Below are positions 1 to 39,714 of a stretch of 64,000 nt of DNA, piece by piece. Under the pieces are notes generated by a model. The model was given only the letters and a program-made list of their open reading frames with translations, did not search any database and was not told the DNA's origin. The translations under genes were made by a program, and so were the position numbers. The DNA is from Silurus meridionalis (Eukaryota > Chordata > Actinopteri > Siluriformes > Siluridae): positions 9,753,490 through 9,817,489 of the forward strand of contig NC_060892.1 of NCBI RefSeq assembly GCF_014805685.1, given 5' to 3'. Every line of letters begins with the position of its first letter. The stretch's first letter is position 1.

Positions 1-3000
1 CTCCACCAGAAACGCGCTTTAGAGCTTTGTGGCCTGAGCATATACAGCACCTCAGAGTTTTTATCACACCGTTTATTCACAAACAAAAAAATATGGTTCT
101 GATGACAATAAAAAAAAAAAAGGTTATGGATTGTCTGTTGAAAAACCCGGAACCTGTAATCATTAACGTAAATAAGCAAAACAAATGACACCGGAGTTTT
201 ATTCCGTATCAGTTAAAGATCTCCATACAGATGTTTCTTTAACAATAGACAAAACCATTCTACAAATCCAACATTACAAAGCCAAGGATTTGGTAAAACA
301 AGCCCGGCACACGCATACGGCTTACAGTTTTCTGAGTTTTTTAGGCAGACAGGATGTCCAGAGTCTAAAATAAACACAAATGGGATTTGCAGACAGGAGA
401 CATGTGTATTATCATTTCTAAATGTAGAACTTTGCGTTTGTTAAATCCCATGCTTTATGCATTCAGATTTTTCTTCACACTTTCCTGTTAGCTCAGCGTT
501 CAGTTTAGGGTTTGCCTCAGCAGACATGCTAGTCTGCCCCTCACCTCAGTGCTTTTCATTTCACTTCTTACCTTCTGCTCTAAGAGCAACCAAAAGATGA
601 TATCGTAGACATTCAGCCGTCTTTCTATTCAGATTGTTTTCTATTCCGCTGTCGTTAGCACTTTCTGAATATAGTAGGCCATAGATACATTGTATTCATA
701 AATGCACATGGATAAACAAATTTAAGCAAGTGTAATAAATGTATGAACCTTTTGGTGGTTTTCATTCTCGGACACTAACGTGGCTTTGATCAACTTTACA
801 CAGTTCAATGCTGCAATAATACAGAAACATGGTCCGCCGTGGCACAGAGTTCTTTTGGTTAGTTGCTCTGTGGGACTCTGAACAGCGGGTTAGTTCAAAC
901 ACTAAAACAGTAGGGTTTTCCTGTCAGAAGAGCATCCAAATTTGGATGTCTTTTAAAAAAAATAAAAAAATAAAAAGGGTTTTAATTTGGAGTCTATGAT
1001 GGGAGGGTCAGGAAGCGTGCCGGCAAGTTCATAGCTGACCCCTTCACCCCAGACCTCACCTCTTTGAAGCGCTTCCCTCCAGCGGAAGACTGCAAGCGAT
1101 CAAAGCTTGAACGTCCAAGCAAACAACCCGATTTATTTTTTCTCAGAGCTGTATATACACAGTGGACATTTGCTAGAATTTTTCTTCACACTGTAGAGTT
1201 AATAATATTGTACAAATCACTGTATTAATTTACAAATATTACATACGGTTCATTGCACATCTTGCACATACACTTCTGGGCAGAAAGATTGGCCCGGATA
1301 GTATGTTTTTAATCGTTTTAAGAAAAAAAAAAAATCACTGGTCAGGAAATAAGCAAATATTGTTGATGCTCTATTAATTCATTTTACAGTTTAAGCTTGT
1401 TATTAGGTCCTAAACGGACTGCATCAGGTGTGGCACATAACCAAATAATGGAGGGGGGAAATATCTTTGAAATATTTTGAATACAGACATTTGTGAGTTT
1501 TTTGTGTGAATTTTACATGATTTTTACAAGCTTGGAATCATCATGATTTGACCCTTGCATCCGCAAAGTCTTAAGTTAATTACTGTGTTTCCAGCACAGG
1601 AGTCTTGCTCATTTTCAATAGACGTTTAATATTTGACACTTTGGTTCGGCCCATTTTCTTGCCCATGAATATATGGACATATTCAATATTATTCAAAACC
1701 TGCTGTCGTTTTACTGATCATGTCACTACAGATTGTAGCTTTGGGGAAAAAAAACATTTGTTGCATGAGAATATCTCACTTAGCAAGGTTGTGAATTTCT
1801 GAAGGCAATTTGGAATGTAACCTAAACAAATTCCCATGTAATATTTTGCACAATGTATTTGTTATAGACAGAAAAGCATTAATTATAATAAAAAAAAACA
1901 ACATACATTTTGATGAAAAAAAGCTATACTTTTTGCCAAGCATTTAGCCTTTGCAATGTCCCGTTTTCCAAACCACCACTTATTTGTAATGTCATTGTAA
2001 AGCATATGTTTTTAATACTATAAGTCTGTTTAATCTTTTGCATGTACACTCACAAAGTGTTACAAATTCATCCTATCTGTAATATACCTGGCAAATAAGA
2101 TAATTGCTCATTATAATTTCTAAAAAGGCTGTAATTAATAACCATTTTTTTCTAGCTGCATCTTTAGTTCTTTAGTTTTTGTGCTCTGTAAACACAAATA
2201 ACAGAATCAAGTTATTTATAGTATTAACATGTTCAGGAATCTTGTGAAAATTATATTTTGTTTACAGAAATATGCTTATTAAGGTCTTGACTGTGTGAAT
2301 GTATTTTTACATAAATGAACTAAAGAAAATAAACTAGCAATTACATTCATATGGAGTACAGAGAGCTAATTATTTCATTATTATTTCAATTATTAAAATA
2401 CTAATTCATTACTTATGTATAGAGGAAACATTTCTTGTTCAATCTTGCCAAGTTTTGCTTTACAGACATGGCTTGAAGAAGAACACGTCTATAGATTGAC
2501 CTTTGGTCACTTAAAGGCAGGCAAAAGCCAATCATTGCCCTGAGATAAAGTCCCTAACCAGCCATCATCTCCTAAACCTCAATCACTTCCACTTCTTTCT
2601 GAACTTTTAGAGTCAGGCACATAAAAAAAAGACCTATGACCCTGTTCTATACCAGTCATGCAAAGCTAAATCTGGTTTCAAGCCTTAAAAGTACTGCAGA
2701 GTCCATGTGACGACTTCAGCACAGCTGGAAAGAAACCGTATCCCTACCTATTAAGGGCTTATGGTCATAAGAGCTGATGCCAGACCATTACGAGCCCTCC
2801 AGCTACAAAATTTCATTGACGCTCAACTACACTCGGGCAACTTGTAGCTGTTGGTTTCCTCTATTGAGGTCACATGTCGTACACAAAAGCGGTAGCAGTT
2901 TTATTACTTGCATAAAGCTTGAAGAAATGCTTTAACCAAATGGCTTAAACAACTGTGGTGATGTTCAGATTTAAAGCCCTAGGGAATATCAGTAACACTT

Positions 3001-3909
3001 GGTATCAATCTACCAAATTCAAACCCCATGTCTGCAATTTTGTTAGATCATTTTATAATAGGTAAAGGGTATTAAACTAATTATGTTTTTTTTAAAACTG
3101 TCCAGCTACATAACCTTTATTATTTTTGGCTTAAGACTGTGTGGTACCACTTACACTATTGACAAAGGTCTATATACTGTATCTTCAAAGTCAACCTTTT
3201 TTAACATATTTGGGATGAACCCTGACTGCACCCCAGGCCTACATCAGTACCTGACTTTACTAACACCCTTGTGGCTGAATGAGCTCAAATCTACACAAGC
3301 GCATTTTCCCAGAAGAGTGGAGGTCATTCTAACAGCAAATGGGGAAGGGTATGTCGAAAACGTGAATACCAGTCTTATGGTCAGGTGTCCACAATGTTTC
3401 GTTTTAATTTTCCTTTGGTGTTGAGGTATCAGTCTTGGGGTGTTTTTAGACTTATGTTAAGGCTTTTCATTTAAAAATTCATTAATCAAATCTGAAATTT
3501 TTCTCTTTGCAAAAGTCGTTGGATGTTTATGAAAACACTGGAGAAAAATGTGATAAATTATTCAAATATCGTTTTTTATTTTTTTATAAATGCACTTGAC
3601 TGGTTGCCATATCACATTTTTATTAAAATTAGGTTTCCAATAAAAAAATTGGTTTACCATCAAATCTGTGCAATTTCTCAGCTAGATAGTAAGGCAGGAA
3701 ATTTGGGAGAAAAATGAAGGTAAAAATTAAAAAGTAAAATTGGAATTTATGAAATTGTACATCTGTTCCGGTATCTTTTGAGATTTTGGATTTGTTGGGG
3801 CTATAACTGGACCTCAGTCTTTGCTCTATACAGTTGTTTATTTCCTAGCCGTTTTATTTTGTGTCATTTTTCCACTTCTGTTTTATACTGCCATTTTATT
3901 TCCTCACAG
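1..3909 (+). other. lrrk1: lrrk1 intron (3' part), upstream of the first visible exon
   Basis: I see no exon here. I looked for the preceding kinase N-lobe exon (glycine loop and VAVK lysine) and did not find it, so it should lie before position 1. Most of the stretch is AT-rich single-copy-looking DNA with several AATAAA-like words. The exception is a degenerate Tc1-derived piece near 3195-3405. The 38 bases before 3910 include a pyrimidine-rich tract ending in cctcacag, a good acceptor. Confidence 0.6.
3195..3405 (+). mobile_element. Tc1-derived repeat fragment, family A (copy 1)
   Basis: It contains family words also found in nine other places in the window: 'tttgggatgaa', 'tgcaccccaggcct', 'catcagtacctgactttac', 'agaagagtggaggt' and 'atggtcaggtgtccaca'. 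Read forward it still resembles the C-terminal end of a Tc1-like transposase, but it is broken. It lacks the 5' half and both clean inverted repeats. A 113-codon open frame over it (3083-3424) is a relic, not a gene. Confidence 0.75.
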
Positions 3910-31555
<27,646 letters not shown>

Positions 31556-31942
31556 CTGTGTGTGAGCGCGTGTTGCAGAGCAGAATCGCAGCACTGTGTG
31601 GTTAAAAGGTGACTTTAGGGAATACACACATGTGGAGCTAACAGGACTCAACTATGGTGAATGAGCTGACCTGCGTACTAGATACTCTACACGTACACAA
31701 GCCATGGATTGAGCATATATACTGGGCAGCTGGATTCAGAGACTTCATTACACAGACAGACACCCCATACATCGTTGCCATATGGGCTTACACATGTCTA
31801 TACATTTTGGACTGTATCTCCAAACACACACATTATTATATTGGCTGAATCAGAGGCATGAGTGAGGAGAACTGACATTAGTGCTATGTTCATGAAAGGG
31901 AAGGTACATTAACTCAGTAAAGAACAATACTAGGAATGTCTG

Positions 31943-31950
<8 letters not shown>

Positions 31951-31989
<39 letters not shown>
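31951..31989 (+). repeat. (TG)n microsatellite in the probable lrrk1 3' UTR
   Basis: A 39-bp TG tract, preceded by a looser 'tctgtgtttgtc' stretch, about 400 bases after the stop codon. Confidence 0.97.
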
Positions 31990-31991
<2 letters not shown>

Positions 31992-32506
31992 CACAGCAAA
32001 TTAATCAGCAACCAAGAAACTTGAGACTAGAGCACACAGACTTCCTGTAACAACAGCTCAGCTGTATTGGATGTGTATCTGACTTGGGGCCAAGTCAGTA
32101 TTTGTATTTCAAATTATGACCAGCAATAAGGAGCCCTGTATTAACCTCATCTTCCCCGGAGAAACTTCTTTATACATTGAAGCCAATCACAGGTTTCTAA
32201 ACGATTTCAGAATTTTTTCGGACCTGAAATGTAATGGTTCATCCAAGACATTTGCTTTTTTGTTTTAGTTTTGCACAGGAGCAATGAGGCTGTTGTAGTT
32301 ACCTTTCACATATATGCAGCATCCATCATAGCCCATGCAGTTTTCAATTAATATGAATAGACTTGTTGACGTAGTTTGGGACACGGTGCAAACTTTCATC
32401 TTAGACAACCAGAAACATTTATTTTCCTTGGTGCAAATTTGGTACATTTTACCTCTTTAGACTCAGCCTTCCAAAGTTGATCATAATATAAAGACGGTGA
32501 CAAATG

Positions 32507-32512
32507 AATAAA
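32507..32512 (+). terminator. lrrk1: Candidate lrrk1 polyadenylation signal (proximal)
   Basis: AATAAA about 950 bases after the stop codon, with a T/GT-rich stretch (gtctttttgtaagggtttgg) about 10-30 bases downstream. This is a suitable layout for cleavage. Confidence 0.45.
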
Positions 32513-32623
32513 AATATCAAAGTCTTTTTGTAAGGGTTTGGCTCATCATGAGTCATAAGGACAGTTACACTGTGCTTTAGGGGGTTTCTACAAGTGTCTG
32601 GAAGTGTACTGGAGGGACAGACA

Positions 32624-32870
32624 CTATTCATCCAAAAGATATTCTTTCAGTTGGTGTTTTGAAGATAGTGAGCACTGTCCACCAACACGTCGCTCCAAAA
32701 TCTCCCACAGGTATTCAGACGGGTTGAGATTAAGTGAGTGTGAAGGCCATAGCATATAATTCACATAATTTTCATCATCATTAAAGTACTCAGTGAGCTT
32801 TTCAGGTCTGTGGATCAGGCTGAAGTTGTCTCGGTAGAGACCAATCCCATTAGGACAGAAATGTTTCATT
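32624..32870 (-). pseudogene. Tc1-like transposase 3' fragment, family B (copy 2)
   Basis: The - strand carries 81 open codons that include WPSHSLNLNPSEYLWEILER. This is recognisable as the Tc1 catalytic-region motif S-P-D-L-N-P-I-E-x-L-W-D-x-L-E-R. The usual Asp is Asn here. The N-terminal DNA-binding half is missing, so it is a dead relic. A related copy is at 22562-22740. Confidence 0.82.
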
Positions 32871-33142
32871 CAAGGATAAAGGTGACCAGTTACAACTTTT
32901 ATATTGACTTGCAGCTACTTTTTCCTCTAAGAAGACAAAAGAAGGACCATTTAAACCATGGCAACCAGAAAAATGCTGAACATTTGTCAAATTTCAAATA
33001 ATCTGTAAAATCTGTAAATATTAATTATTTTTAAACATCTTTGTGAGGTATGTATTTGAACAATTACTAAATTTTATTGAAACAATTATACAATATATAA
33101 GCTTTGGCCATTCTGAAAATGTTAGGTAATACTGTAGATAGC

Positions 33143-33552
33143 TACACTATATGCACAAAACTATTGGAACATCTAACTTTTCCAGCCATATGTGGTTCTT
33201 TCCCAAACGGTTACAAATCTGGAGGCATGCGGTTGTATAAAATACCTTTCAATGTGGTACTGAATTTTCCCTTCACTTGAACTAGGATACTCAAACCTGT
33301 TCATATCTTTACTGGTCTGCCATAGAGTTCGGACCTCAGCCTTATTAAACACCTTTGGGATAAAATACATCAGTACCTGACATTAATAACACTCTTGTGG
33401 AAAAGATCTCCACGATCACATTTCAAAATCTAGTGGAACATCTTCCCAGAAGAGTGGAGGCTTATAACAGCAAATGAGCAACAAACATGGAAAGGGATGT
33501 TCAAAAAGCACATACAAATCTTATGATCAGGTTTCCACAAAAACCTTTTTGA
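33143..33552 (+). mobile_element. Tc1-derived repeat, family A (copy 5)
   Basis: It starts 'ctacactatatgcacaaaac' and ends at 'atgatcaggtttccacaaa'. It has the usual 'aaaatctagtggaacatctt' and 'agaagagtggagg' blocks but lacks about 80 bases of the middle. Confidence 0.83.
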
Positions 33553-33823
33553 ATTTGTGTATATTAGACTTGGAGCTCCAGTGCAAAACTAAAAAAAAAG
33601 CAAATGTTGAACCTTAATATTAAATTAAATTATTTCATACATTTGGGTTAGAAAATAGAAGAAATTCTATTAAACAATTATTTTACTTTTTCACTTGCAG
33701 AAATACCAGCATGTTTGCTTTTCATATTGTACATATGTAGCAGTTTGTATGCAGGTAATTGTATGATATTTATGTTCTATAAATCTGCATGTGTAAATAG
33801 ATTGTTGCTGTATTGTAAATTTA

Positions 33824-33829
33824 AATAAA
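33824..33829 (+). terminator. lrrk1: Candidate lrrk1 polyadenylation signal (distal)
   Basis: AATAAA followed by 'agggtttttgttgaattctt', which is U/GU-rich. It is about 2.27 kb after the stop, so its use would place two transposon relics in the UTR. Confidence 0.4.
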
Positions 33830-34124
33830 AGGGTTTTTGTTGAATTCTTGTATTGTTAACATTTGTCTAAGACAATTATACAACAAAACTTCAGTGTGTA
33901 GCGTAGTGAGGATTTGTATAACCTTCTTGAAGCATTTAAGGAATGGAACTCAAAGGGCATTCTGTTAAAGGAGAATAATCAATGACTAGGTGGGGTTATG
34001 CTAAAGATTAGTTCTTTTCAATAGCAGCACACCCCAAAGTTAATTTTATACCACAGCAATTTGCCAAATAAATAATGTGAATCAATAATATAGATGATCT
34101 TCTTAGACTGGTACCTCTAAAGAG

Positions 34125-34585
34125 TTGAGATTTATTAGGCAGCAAGTGAACAATCAGTTCTTGAAGTTGATGTGTTAGAAGCAGAAAAATGAGCAAGTGA
34201 AAGGCAATAAGCAACACTGGCACGAGCCAAATAGTGATGGCCAGCTAACGTGGTCAGTGCGTCTCCGAAACCTCAGGTCCTGTGGTGTGTTGTGGTACTG
34301 CAGTGGGTACATTGTCAACATTGTCATGAGCGCACAAGACTCAGTAAGGCTAGCCCTTCTATCTATTCCCATGGAAGAGCTACTGTAGCACAAATTGATA
34401 AAATAGTTCATGCTGGCAGATAAAAAGGTGTCGGAACACACAGAGCATCACGGGCTGCTGCGTATCAATCACCGAAAGCACCTACACCTGTCACCTGGGC
34501 ATCAGACCTGCATCATGGAGCAATGGAAGAAGATGGTCTGGTCTGGTCTGGTGAATCACTTACCTGGGAAGGAAATGGCAGAGAG
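34125..34585 (+). mobile_element. Tc1-like element, family C (copy 1), 5' part
   Basis: 'ttaggcagcaagtgaacaat', 'gttgatgtgttagaagcaga', 'tgtcggaacacacagagcat' and 'atggagcaatggaagaagat' follow the order of a well-known fish Tc1-like element running into its transposase coding region. Deletions and frameshifts have destroyed the frame, and neither end is preserved. Confidence 0.8.
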
Positions 34586-34804
34586 AACTGTAAAATGTAA
34601 GTATATAGTCATAATTTCTTTATTCGCTTCTATGCAAAATGTTATAACATTTATAAACAGTGTTTCTTTTTTACCAACTTCTCTATGTTCTCTCATTTGT
34701 TAGAGTGAATAAGGTAAGCAAAAAAATGTTTTTACGGTTAGCAAGAGAAAGCTTGCGGTCCTTGTCAAAAGCTTATAGTTACAGCTTTACCACTTACACA
34801 GCAG

Positions 34805-34806
<2 letters not shown>

Positions 34807-34840
<34 letters not shown>
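34807..34840 (+). repeat. (CA)n microsatellite
   Basis: A clean CA tract of 34 bp just after the Tc1 family C relic. Two looser CA-rich stretches are nearby at 35130-35156 and 35280-35316. Confidence 0.97.
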
Positions 34841-34844
<4 letters not shown>

Positions 34845-36086
34845 CATTGGTATGCGGATTGTATGGGTTGTATAATAAACATTGATGTATTTGATGAAGC
34901 ACTTTAATATAAAGAAGGCAGTCGGAACTGCTTTCTGAGCTGCTCTTATAGAAATATAATTTTTACTGACCAATCAGAGTCAAGTATGTACCAAATGCAT
35001 TAGTATAAAAGGCATAATCCATAATAAATACAACATTACTAAACATGTTAGATGAACAATGGCCTTCTATTGTTTGAACACCAAAGAGATTTCAATCTCA
35101 TAAGAAGAACTGCAGACATCCTTCATCCTGTTTAAACACACACACACACACACACAAAGACACAACCTCATTACTGTCATACATTCACACAAGCTGTCTC
35201 ACAAGCTATACAAACAAGCAGTGGCATTTCTTCCACAGATACAGCATGAGTGATTATTCTGGAAATCTGATGACAGACTTACACACAGACACACACACAG
35301 ACACACACACACACACCTGTCAGGAATGTCTCAACACCATGACACACTTATGATAATACTGCACTTATAGAGGAGGTCATACAGAGAGAGCTCATGCTCA
35401 ATCCACATGATTTAAAGTTGTGTCTCAATGCTCCTCTTTCTGATTTGATTTGAAATGAGCCCACACTGTTTTTCCTTCTTGTGCCTGTTATTTAAGCTCA
35501 GTTACATGGAAAAAGAAATAGTGCAGAAGTATACAGATCTCATGAGATATGCGTACACACCTAAAAATAAAACATTCTAAGTAAATGAACTTGTACCAGA
35601 TCAGCCAACTCAATTCTGTGAAAGAGCGAATTCCAAGGAAAGAGCTGACGATTCCTCACAACACAAACCTGTGGAATGGATGCCAAAAGTTGCTAAACAC
35701 TGCACATGGTGGCCCTCAAACAGCTCTGTGAATGTGCCTCTGTGTGGTGAAGAAACACCTGTTTGTTTTGCATGACATGAATTAGTCAAATATAATTTTC
35801 AGGATTTAGCTTGAGGCTCATCCAAAAACAGATACAGCATTGGTCAACCTGATCATTGGGGGAAATGTCTGGAAAGCAAGTGAGGGGTTGATAAAGTGGA
35901 CCGCTGGATGGATGAACTACCAGGCTGGTACACAGACACACACACAAACATATTGTGGTTTAAAATATAAATATTTAAAGATATCATTAACAGTATTTAG
36001 TAGTCTTGGCAGTCTGGAGTAGCACCTCAACTCTAAGTACAGTGATTTCTTTTGATTATGGTACAATGTACATTGTTTTTAGTATA

Positions 36087-36545
36087 CACCAATCAGGCAT
36101 AACATTAGGACCACCTGTCTAATATTGTGTTGCTCCCCATTTGCTGCCCAAACAGTCCTGACCTGTCAAGCATAAATAGCATTAATGTCTTCATCAATTT
36201 GAGCTACAGGAGCTCATCTTTTTGATCGGACCACATGGTACAGCCTTCGCTCCCCACGTGAATCAATGAACATTGGCCGCTCATGACCCTGTTTACCACT
36301 CGGTTCACCACTGTAACCTCCTTGGACCACTTTTGATAGATACTGACCACTGCAGACTGGGAACAGCCACTTAGATCACTCAGATCCTTACACTTGTCCA
36401 TTTTTCTTGCTTCTATCACATCAACTTTGAAAACAAAATGTTCACTTGCTGTCTAATATATCCCACCCACTAGCATGAGGAGATAATCAGTGTTATTCAC
36501 TCACCGGTCATAATGTTATGTCATAATGTTATGTCTGGTCAGTGT
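36087..36545 (-). mobile_element. Tc1-like element, family C (copy 2), both ends, internally deleted
   Basis: The left end is 'caccaatcaggcataacatt'. The right end carries 'cataatgttatgtctggtca', its imperfect reverse complement. On the - strand a 71-codon open frame (36204-36419) keeps part of the transposase helix-turn-helix region (SQSAVVSIYQKWSKE, then SLIHVGSEG), followed by a jump to the 3' end. At about 460 bp, the catalytic core is deleted. The right end has 'tcataatgttatg' tandemly repeated. Confidence 0.87.
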
Positions 36546-36989
36546 GCATCATAATTAATTTTATATTGCATGTACACAGTGACAGCTGGTCATGAGATTT
36601 CATTTGAGATCTAAAACATATAATCCATCAATGTCTCAATAAACTATCAGACATGAGGACTCATTCATGGCGTAATAAGAATGTAGGGCAAAGTCATTTT
36701 TATGCTGTGTTTCTTTCAGACTAGATCTGTTTTGTTTTGTTATCTGTCCTTTTAACTGTCATTTGTACTTTAATTGGACAACATGTAATTAGTCTGCCTA
36801 CATTTCCTTCCCTCTTTGAATGAATAAGAGTAAACAATCCATCACATCTATGGTCATCAATCCATCAATCACTGTAGTAGCTCTGCAAGCCGTTCTATTT
36901 TTCCAACAGGCACTGCTTGTTTAGTATCCGAAACCAAACCTCATTTTAATATCTAGTCAAGTCTGCATTGGGTTCATATCTTCACATCC

Positions 36990-37246
36990 CTCAACACGTT
37001 TTTACTTTATTTACAAAATATCCTCTACATGATTGCCATTTCTTTGTAACACACACAATGTTCTCCACTCATTATGAACTCATGCTAACACACCTAGTGG
37101 TGCTTGTAAATGCAGGTCCCATCACAAACTTGTGACAGCCTGTATTGAAGTAATTCTTGTGGCAGGAAGCTATGAAACATTTGGAAGGCATTTTGGGAGA
37201 AGTGAACTTCCCATATGTATGTATAATTTCGGGGCACCCTGTATTC
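36990..37246. repeat. Unclassified dispersed repeat (family D, copy 1)
   Basis: It shares 'tttacttta tttac', 'cctctacatg', 'tttctttgtaa', 'cacacctagtggtgctt gtaa' and 'gcaggtccc' style blocks, in order, with 53176-53345. It ends in 'aatttcggggcaccctgta', which looks like the end of a DNA transposon (caccctgta). It has no coding content. Confidence 0.6.
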
Positions 37247-37924
37247 AGTTTTATTTTATTACTTTTCAATTTTTTCTTGAAAGCATTAGATAACTGCCAA
37301 ATAAGTCTGTTTACTTCTTTCACTGTACAAGTAAGCCGAGTCAGAAACCTCTGCTCAAAGGCCCCTTGGGAAAGACATTGTAGACTATTTTAGCAAACAG
37401 AATTTTAGTTAACTGAAGGCTTCACCCTAACACTCTGTCAGGTTTGGATGATTAAAAATTCTCGATTTTTAAGCTCCAGGGCTTAAAGATGAGGCCCATA
37501 TGACCTTCTTTTTATAAAAGATATATGAGTGCATTACGGCTTCTATTTAGTTACATGTCTAAGCCTCTAGCTGAATATTCAATGCAGTTTAAGGATTGAA
37601 AAGATTCAGAAAATGCCACTGATAATGGGTTTTCAGTCATTCATGTATCCACATATATAAATGAGAAAAGTCTGGTCATGTTGCTCTTGTGTTTTAGGAT
37701 GTTAAACAAATATCACATTCCCAAACAACAGACAAACTCAATGTTTTGTGCCAATTTATTATGTTGTAGAACTGAAGCTGCAGCAGCTGTGCTGAGAGTT
37801 AAACAGGATGCCTGTGTATAAGGAAGGAAGGATGGCACTAATGGAGTCCATATGGCACAAAGTTATAGAGAAAACCCTTCAAGAAGCGTGTCTGTACAAC
37901 AAACCAGTCTGCATGGGATTTTAG

Positions 37925-38495
37925 GAACCTAGAGGTGGGATCCAAAATGCAGCTGCATGACTTGTGGTCAATCTGCCCAAGTACTCCCACACCACCCCAC
38001 TGCTGCGTTCCCTTCACTGGCTTCCAGTAGCTGCACGTATCAGATTCAAAACACTGATGCTTGCCTATAAGGCCAAAAATGGACCAGCATCATCTTACCT
38101 CAGGGACCTCATCACATCTCGCACTGCACCACGCTGTCTGAGATCCTCCAGCACTGCTCGACTGGTACTACCTTCTATTAGAATGAGAGGTAAGTATACT
38201 TCAAGGCTTTTCTCTGCTCTGGCACCGAGGTGGTGGAATGAACTTCCCCTAGATGTCCGTACAGTGGAGTACCTGGCTATCTTCAAGCGACGATTGGAGA
38301 CCCACCCCCTCCTGAAGCAAATTAGCACTTTCCAAGTTTGCTCTGTAGAATTCAAGCAGAATTTTTTTTATATTAAGTTTGTAATTTAGCGTACAAGTGT
38401 AGATTTCTTCATTGCTAGAGACTCAAAGCACTTTTGTACGTCGCTCTGGATAAGGGCGTCTGCTAAATGCCGCAATTGTAAGTGTAAATGTATAC
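37925..38495 (+). pseudogene. LINE 3' end (L2/CR1-like) with tail
   Basis: The 141-codon frame 37964-38389 reads HTTPLLRSLHWLPVAARIRF, then TLMLAYKAKNGPASSYL and APRWWNELPLDVRTVEYLAI. This is the well-known region downstream of the reverse transcriptase in L2/CR1-type fish LINEs. The non-coding tail 'gtcgctctggataagggcgt' and 'ctgctaaatgcc' follows at 38440-38475. It is 5'-truncated: the RT core and endonuclease are absent, so it is a dead copy. Confidence 0.88.
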
Positions 38496-38703
38496 AGAGC
38501 AGAGGGTAGTGTATGTGGCATGTCAATCTCGAATCTCTTTCGATAAATAGATCTAAAGATATCTATTTCTTAAGTTATATAACACTGTAACACACCATCT
38601 CAAACTGATTTAGTTTAGCAATTAGTGTCAAAATTGCACTTGTTCATATCTACCAGCTCAAAGTTCGATCATCTGAGAGTGCTGTTAAATTGTTCAGTTT
38701 ATA

Positions 38704-39212
38704 TACACTATATGGCAAAAAACATTAGGACACCTGACTTTTTCAGCCATATGCGGCTCTTCACCAGATGGTTACCACAAAGTTGGAGGTACAAAATTGT
38801 ACAGGATATCTTTTGATGCAGTACCAATAAACTTTCCCTTCACTAGAACCAGTAAACCCAAACCTGTTCCAGCATGACAGTTGCACCTGTGCACAAAGTC
38901 AGCTTTATGAAGTTATGGTTTATATGTGTTGGAGTGGAAGGTTTTGAGATCTGACCTCAACACCTTTGGGATGAATTGGAACTCTGACTGCACCCCAGGT
39001 TTACTCACCCTACATCAGTACCTGACTTTACTAACACTGTTGTGGTTGAATGAGCACAAATCTCCACAAGCTCAATCCAAAATCTAGTGGAACATCTTCC
39101 CAAAAGAGTGGAGGTTATAATAGCAGTAAATAGGAACTAAATATGGAATTAGATGTTCAAAAAGCACATATGAAGGTTAAAGCCAGGTTTCCTCAAAGAC
39201 TTTTGTCTTTTT
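38704..39212 (+). mobile_element. Tc1-derived repeat, family A (copy 6), near full length
   Basis: It begins 'tacactatatggcaaaaaac' and ends 'aggtttcctcaaagactttt'. All major family blocks are present in order ('caaacctgttccagcatgac', 'cacctttgggatgaattgga', 'aaaatctagtggaacatctt'). Confidence 0.88.
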
Positions 39213-39634
39213 TAATTCCAAATCATTTCAATCCACAATTCCCTTCAAACATTTAATCTACTGGCTGCAGTCTATTTTAAGTACTAAAACTAGTCTACAT
39301 TATAAGCAGAAAACTAACATTTTGGCCATCATTTTTGGCGTTTAGATAGAATTCAGCCACAGAGATATTTTCCCAGATTGTCTTACATATGTGATGTAAG
39401 ACACCCTCCCACACTGACGGAACAGGATTGGGAAACAGTACTGTAGTTTAAAGAAAAAGCTTTTGGTCCAGTCTGATCCAGCTGGCTCTGTTTGTATAAA
39501 TTGTCCTTCATGTCCATCTGTGGAGCGAAGACACAGTGGTGCCTTACAGCAGAGCAAAACATAGCTAGAATTGTCCCTCTCTGTGTATCGTCATGTTTCA
39601 AGCTTCACACTAGCCAAGTATAATTTCTCGCACA

Positions 39635-39637
<3 letters not shown>

Positions 39638-39710
<73 letters not shown>
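39638..39710 (+). repeat. (TC)n(CA)n compound microsatellite
   Basis: CT repeat 39638-39658 runs directly into CA repeat 39659-39710. The Cys-Val repeat frame on the other strand is an artefact. Confidence 0.97.

Positions 39711-39714
<4 letters not shown>

Larger units (their letters stand above)
31556..33850 (+). other. lrrk1: Probable lrrk1 3' UTR (extent uncertain)
   Basis: Two polyadenylation signals are plausible. AATAAA at 32507-32512 is followed by GT-rich sequence and would give a UTR of about 0.95 kb. AATAAA at 33824-33829, followed by 'gggtttttgttg', would give about 2.3 kb. The longer form would include a Tc1-like fragment (32640-32870) and a Tc1 family A copy (33143-33552), so the shorter may be more usual. 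Near 33790 is TGTAAATA, a Pumilio-type motif. Confidence 0.5.
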
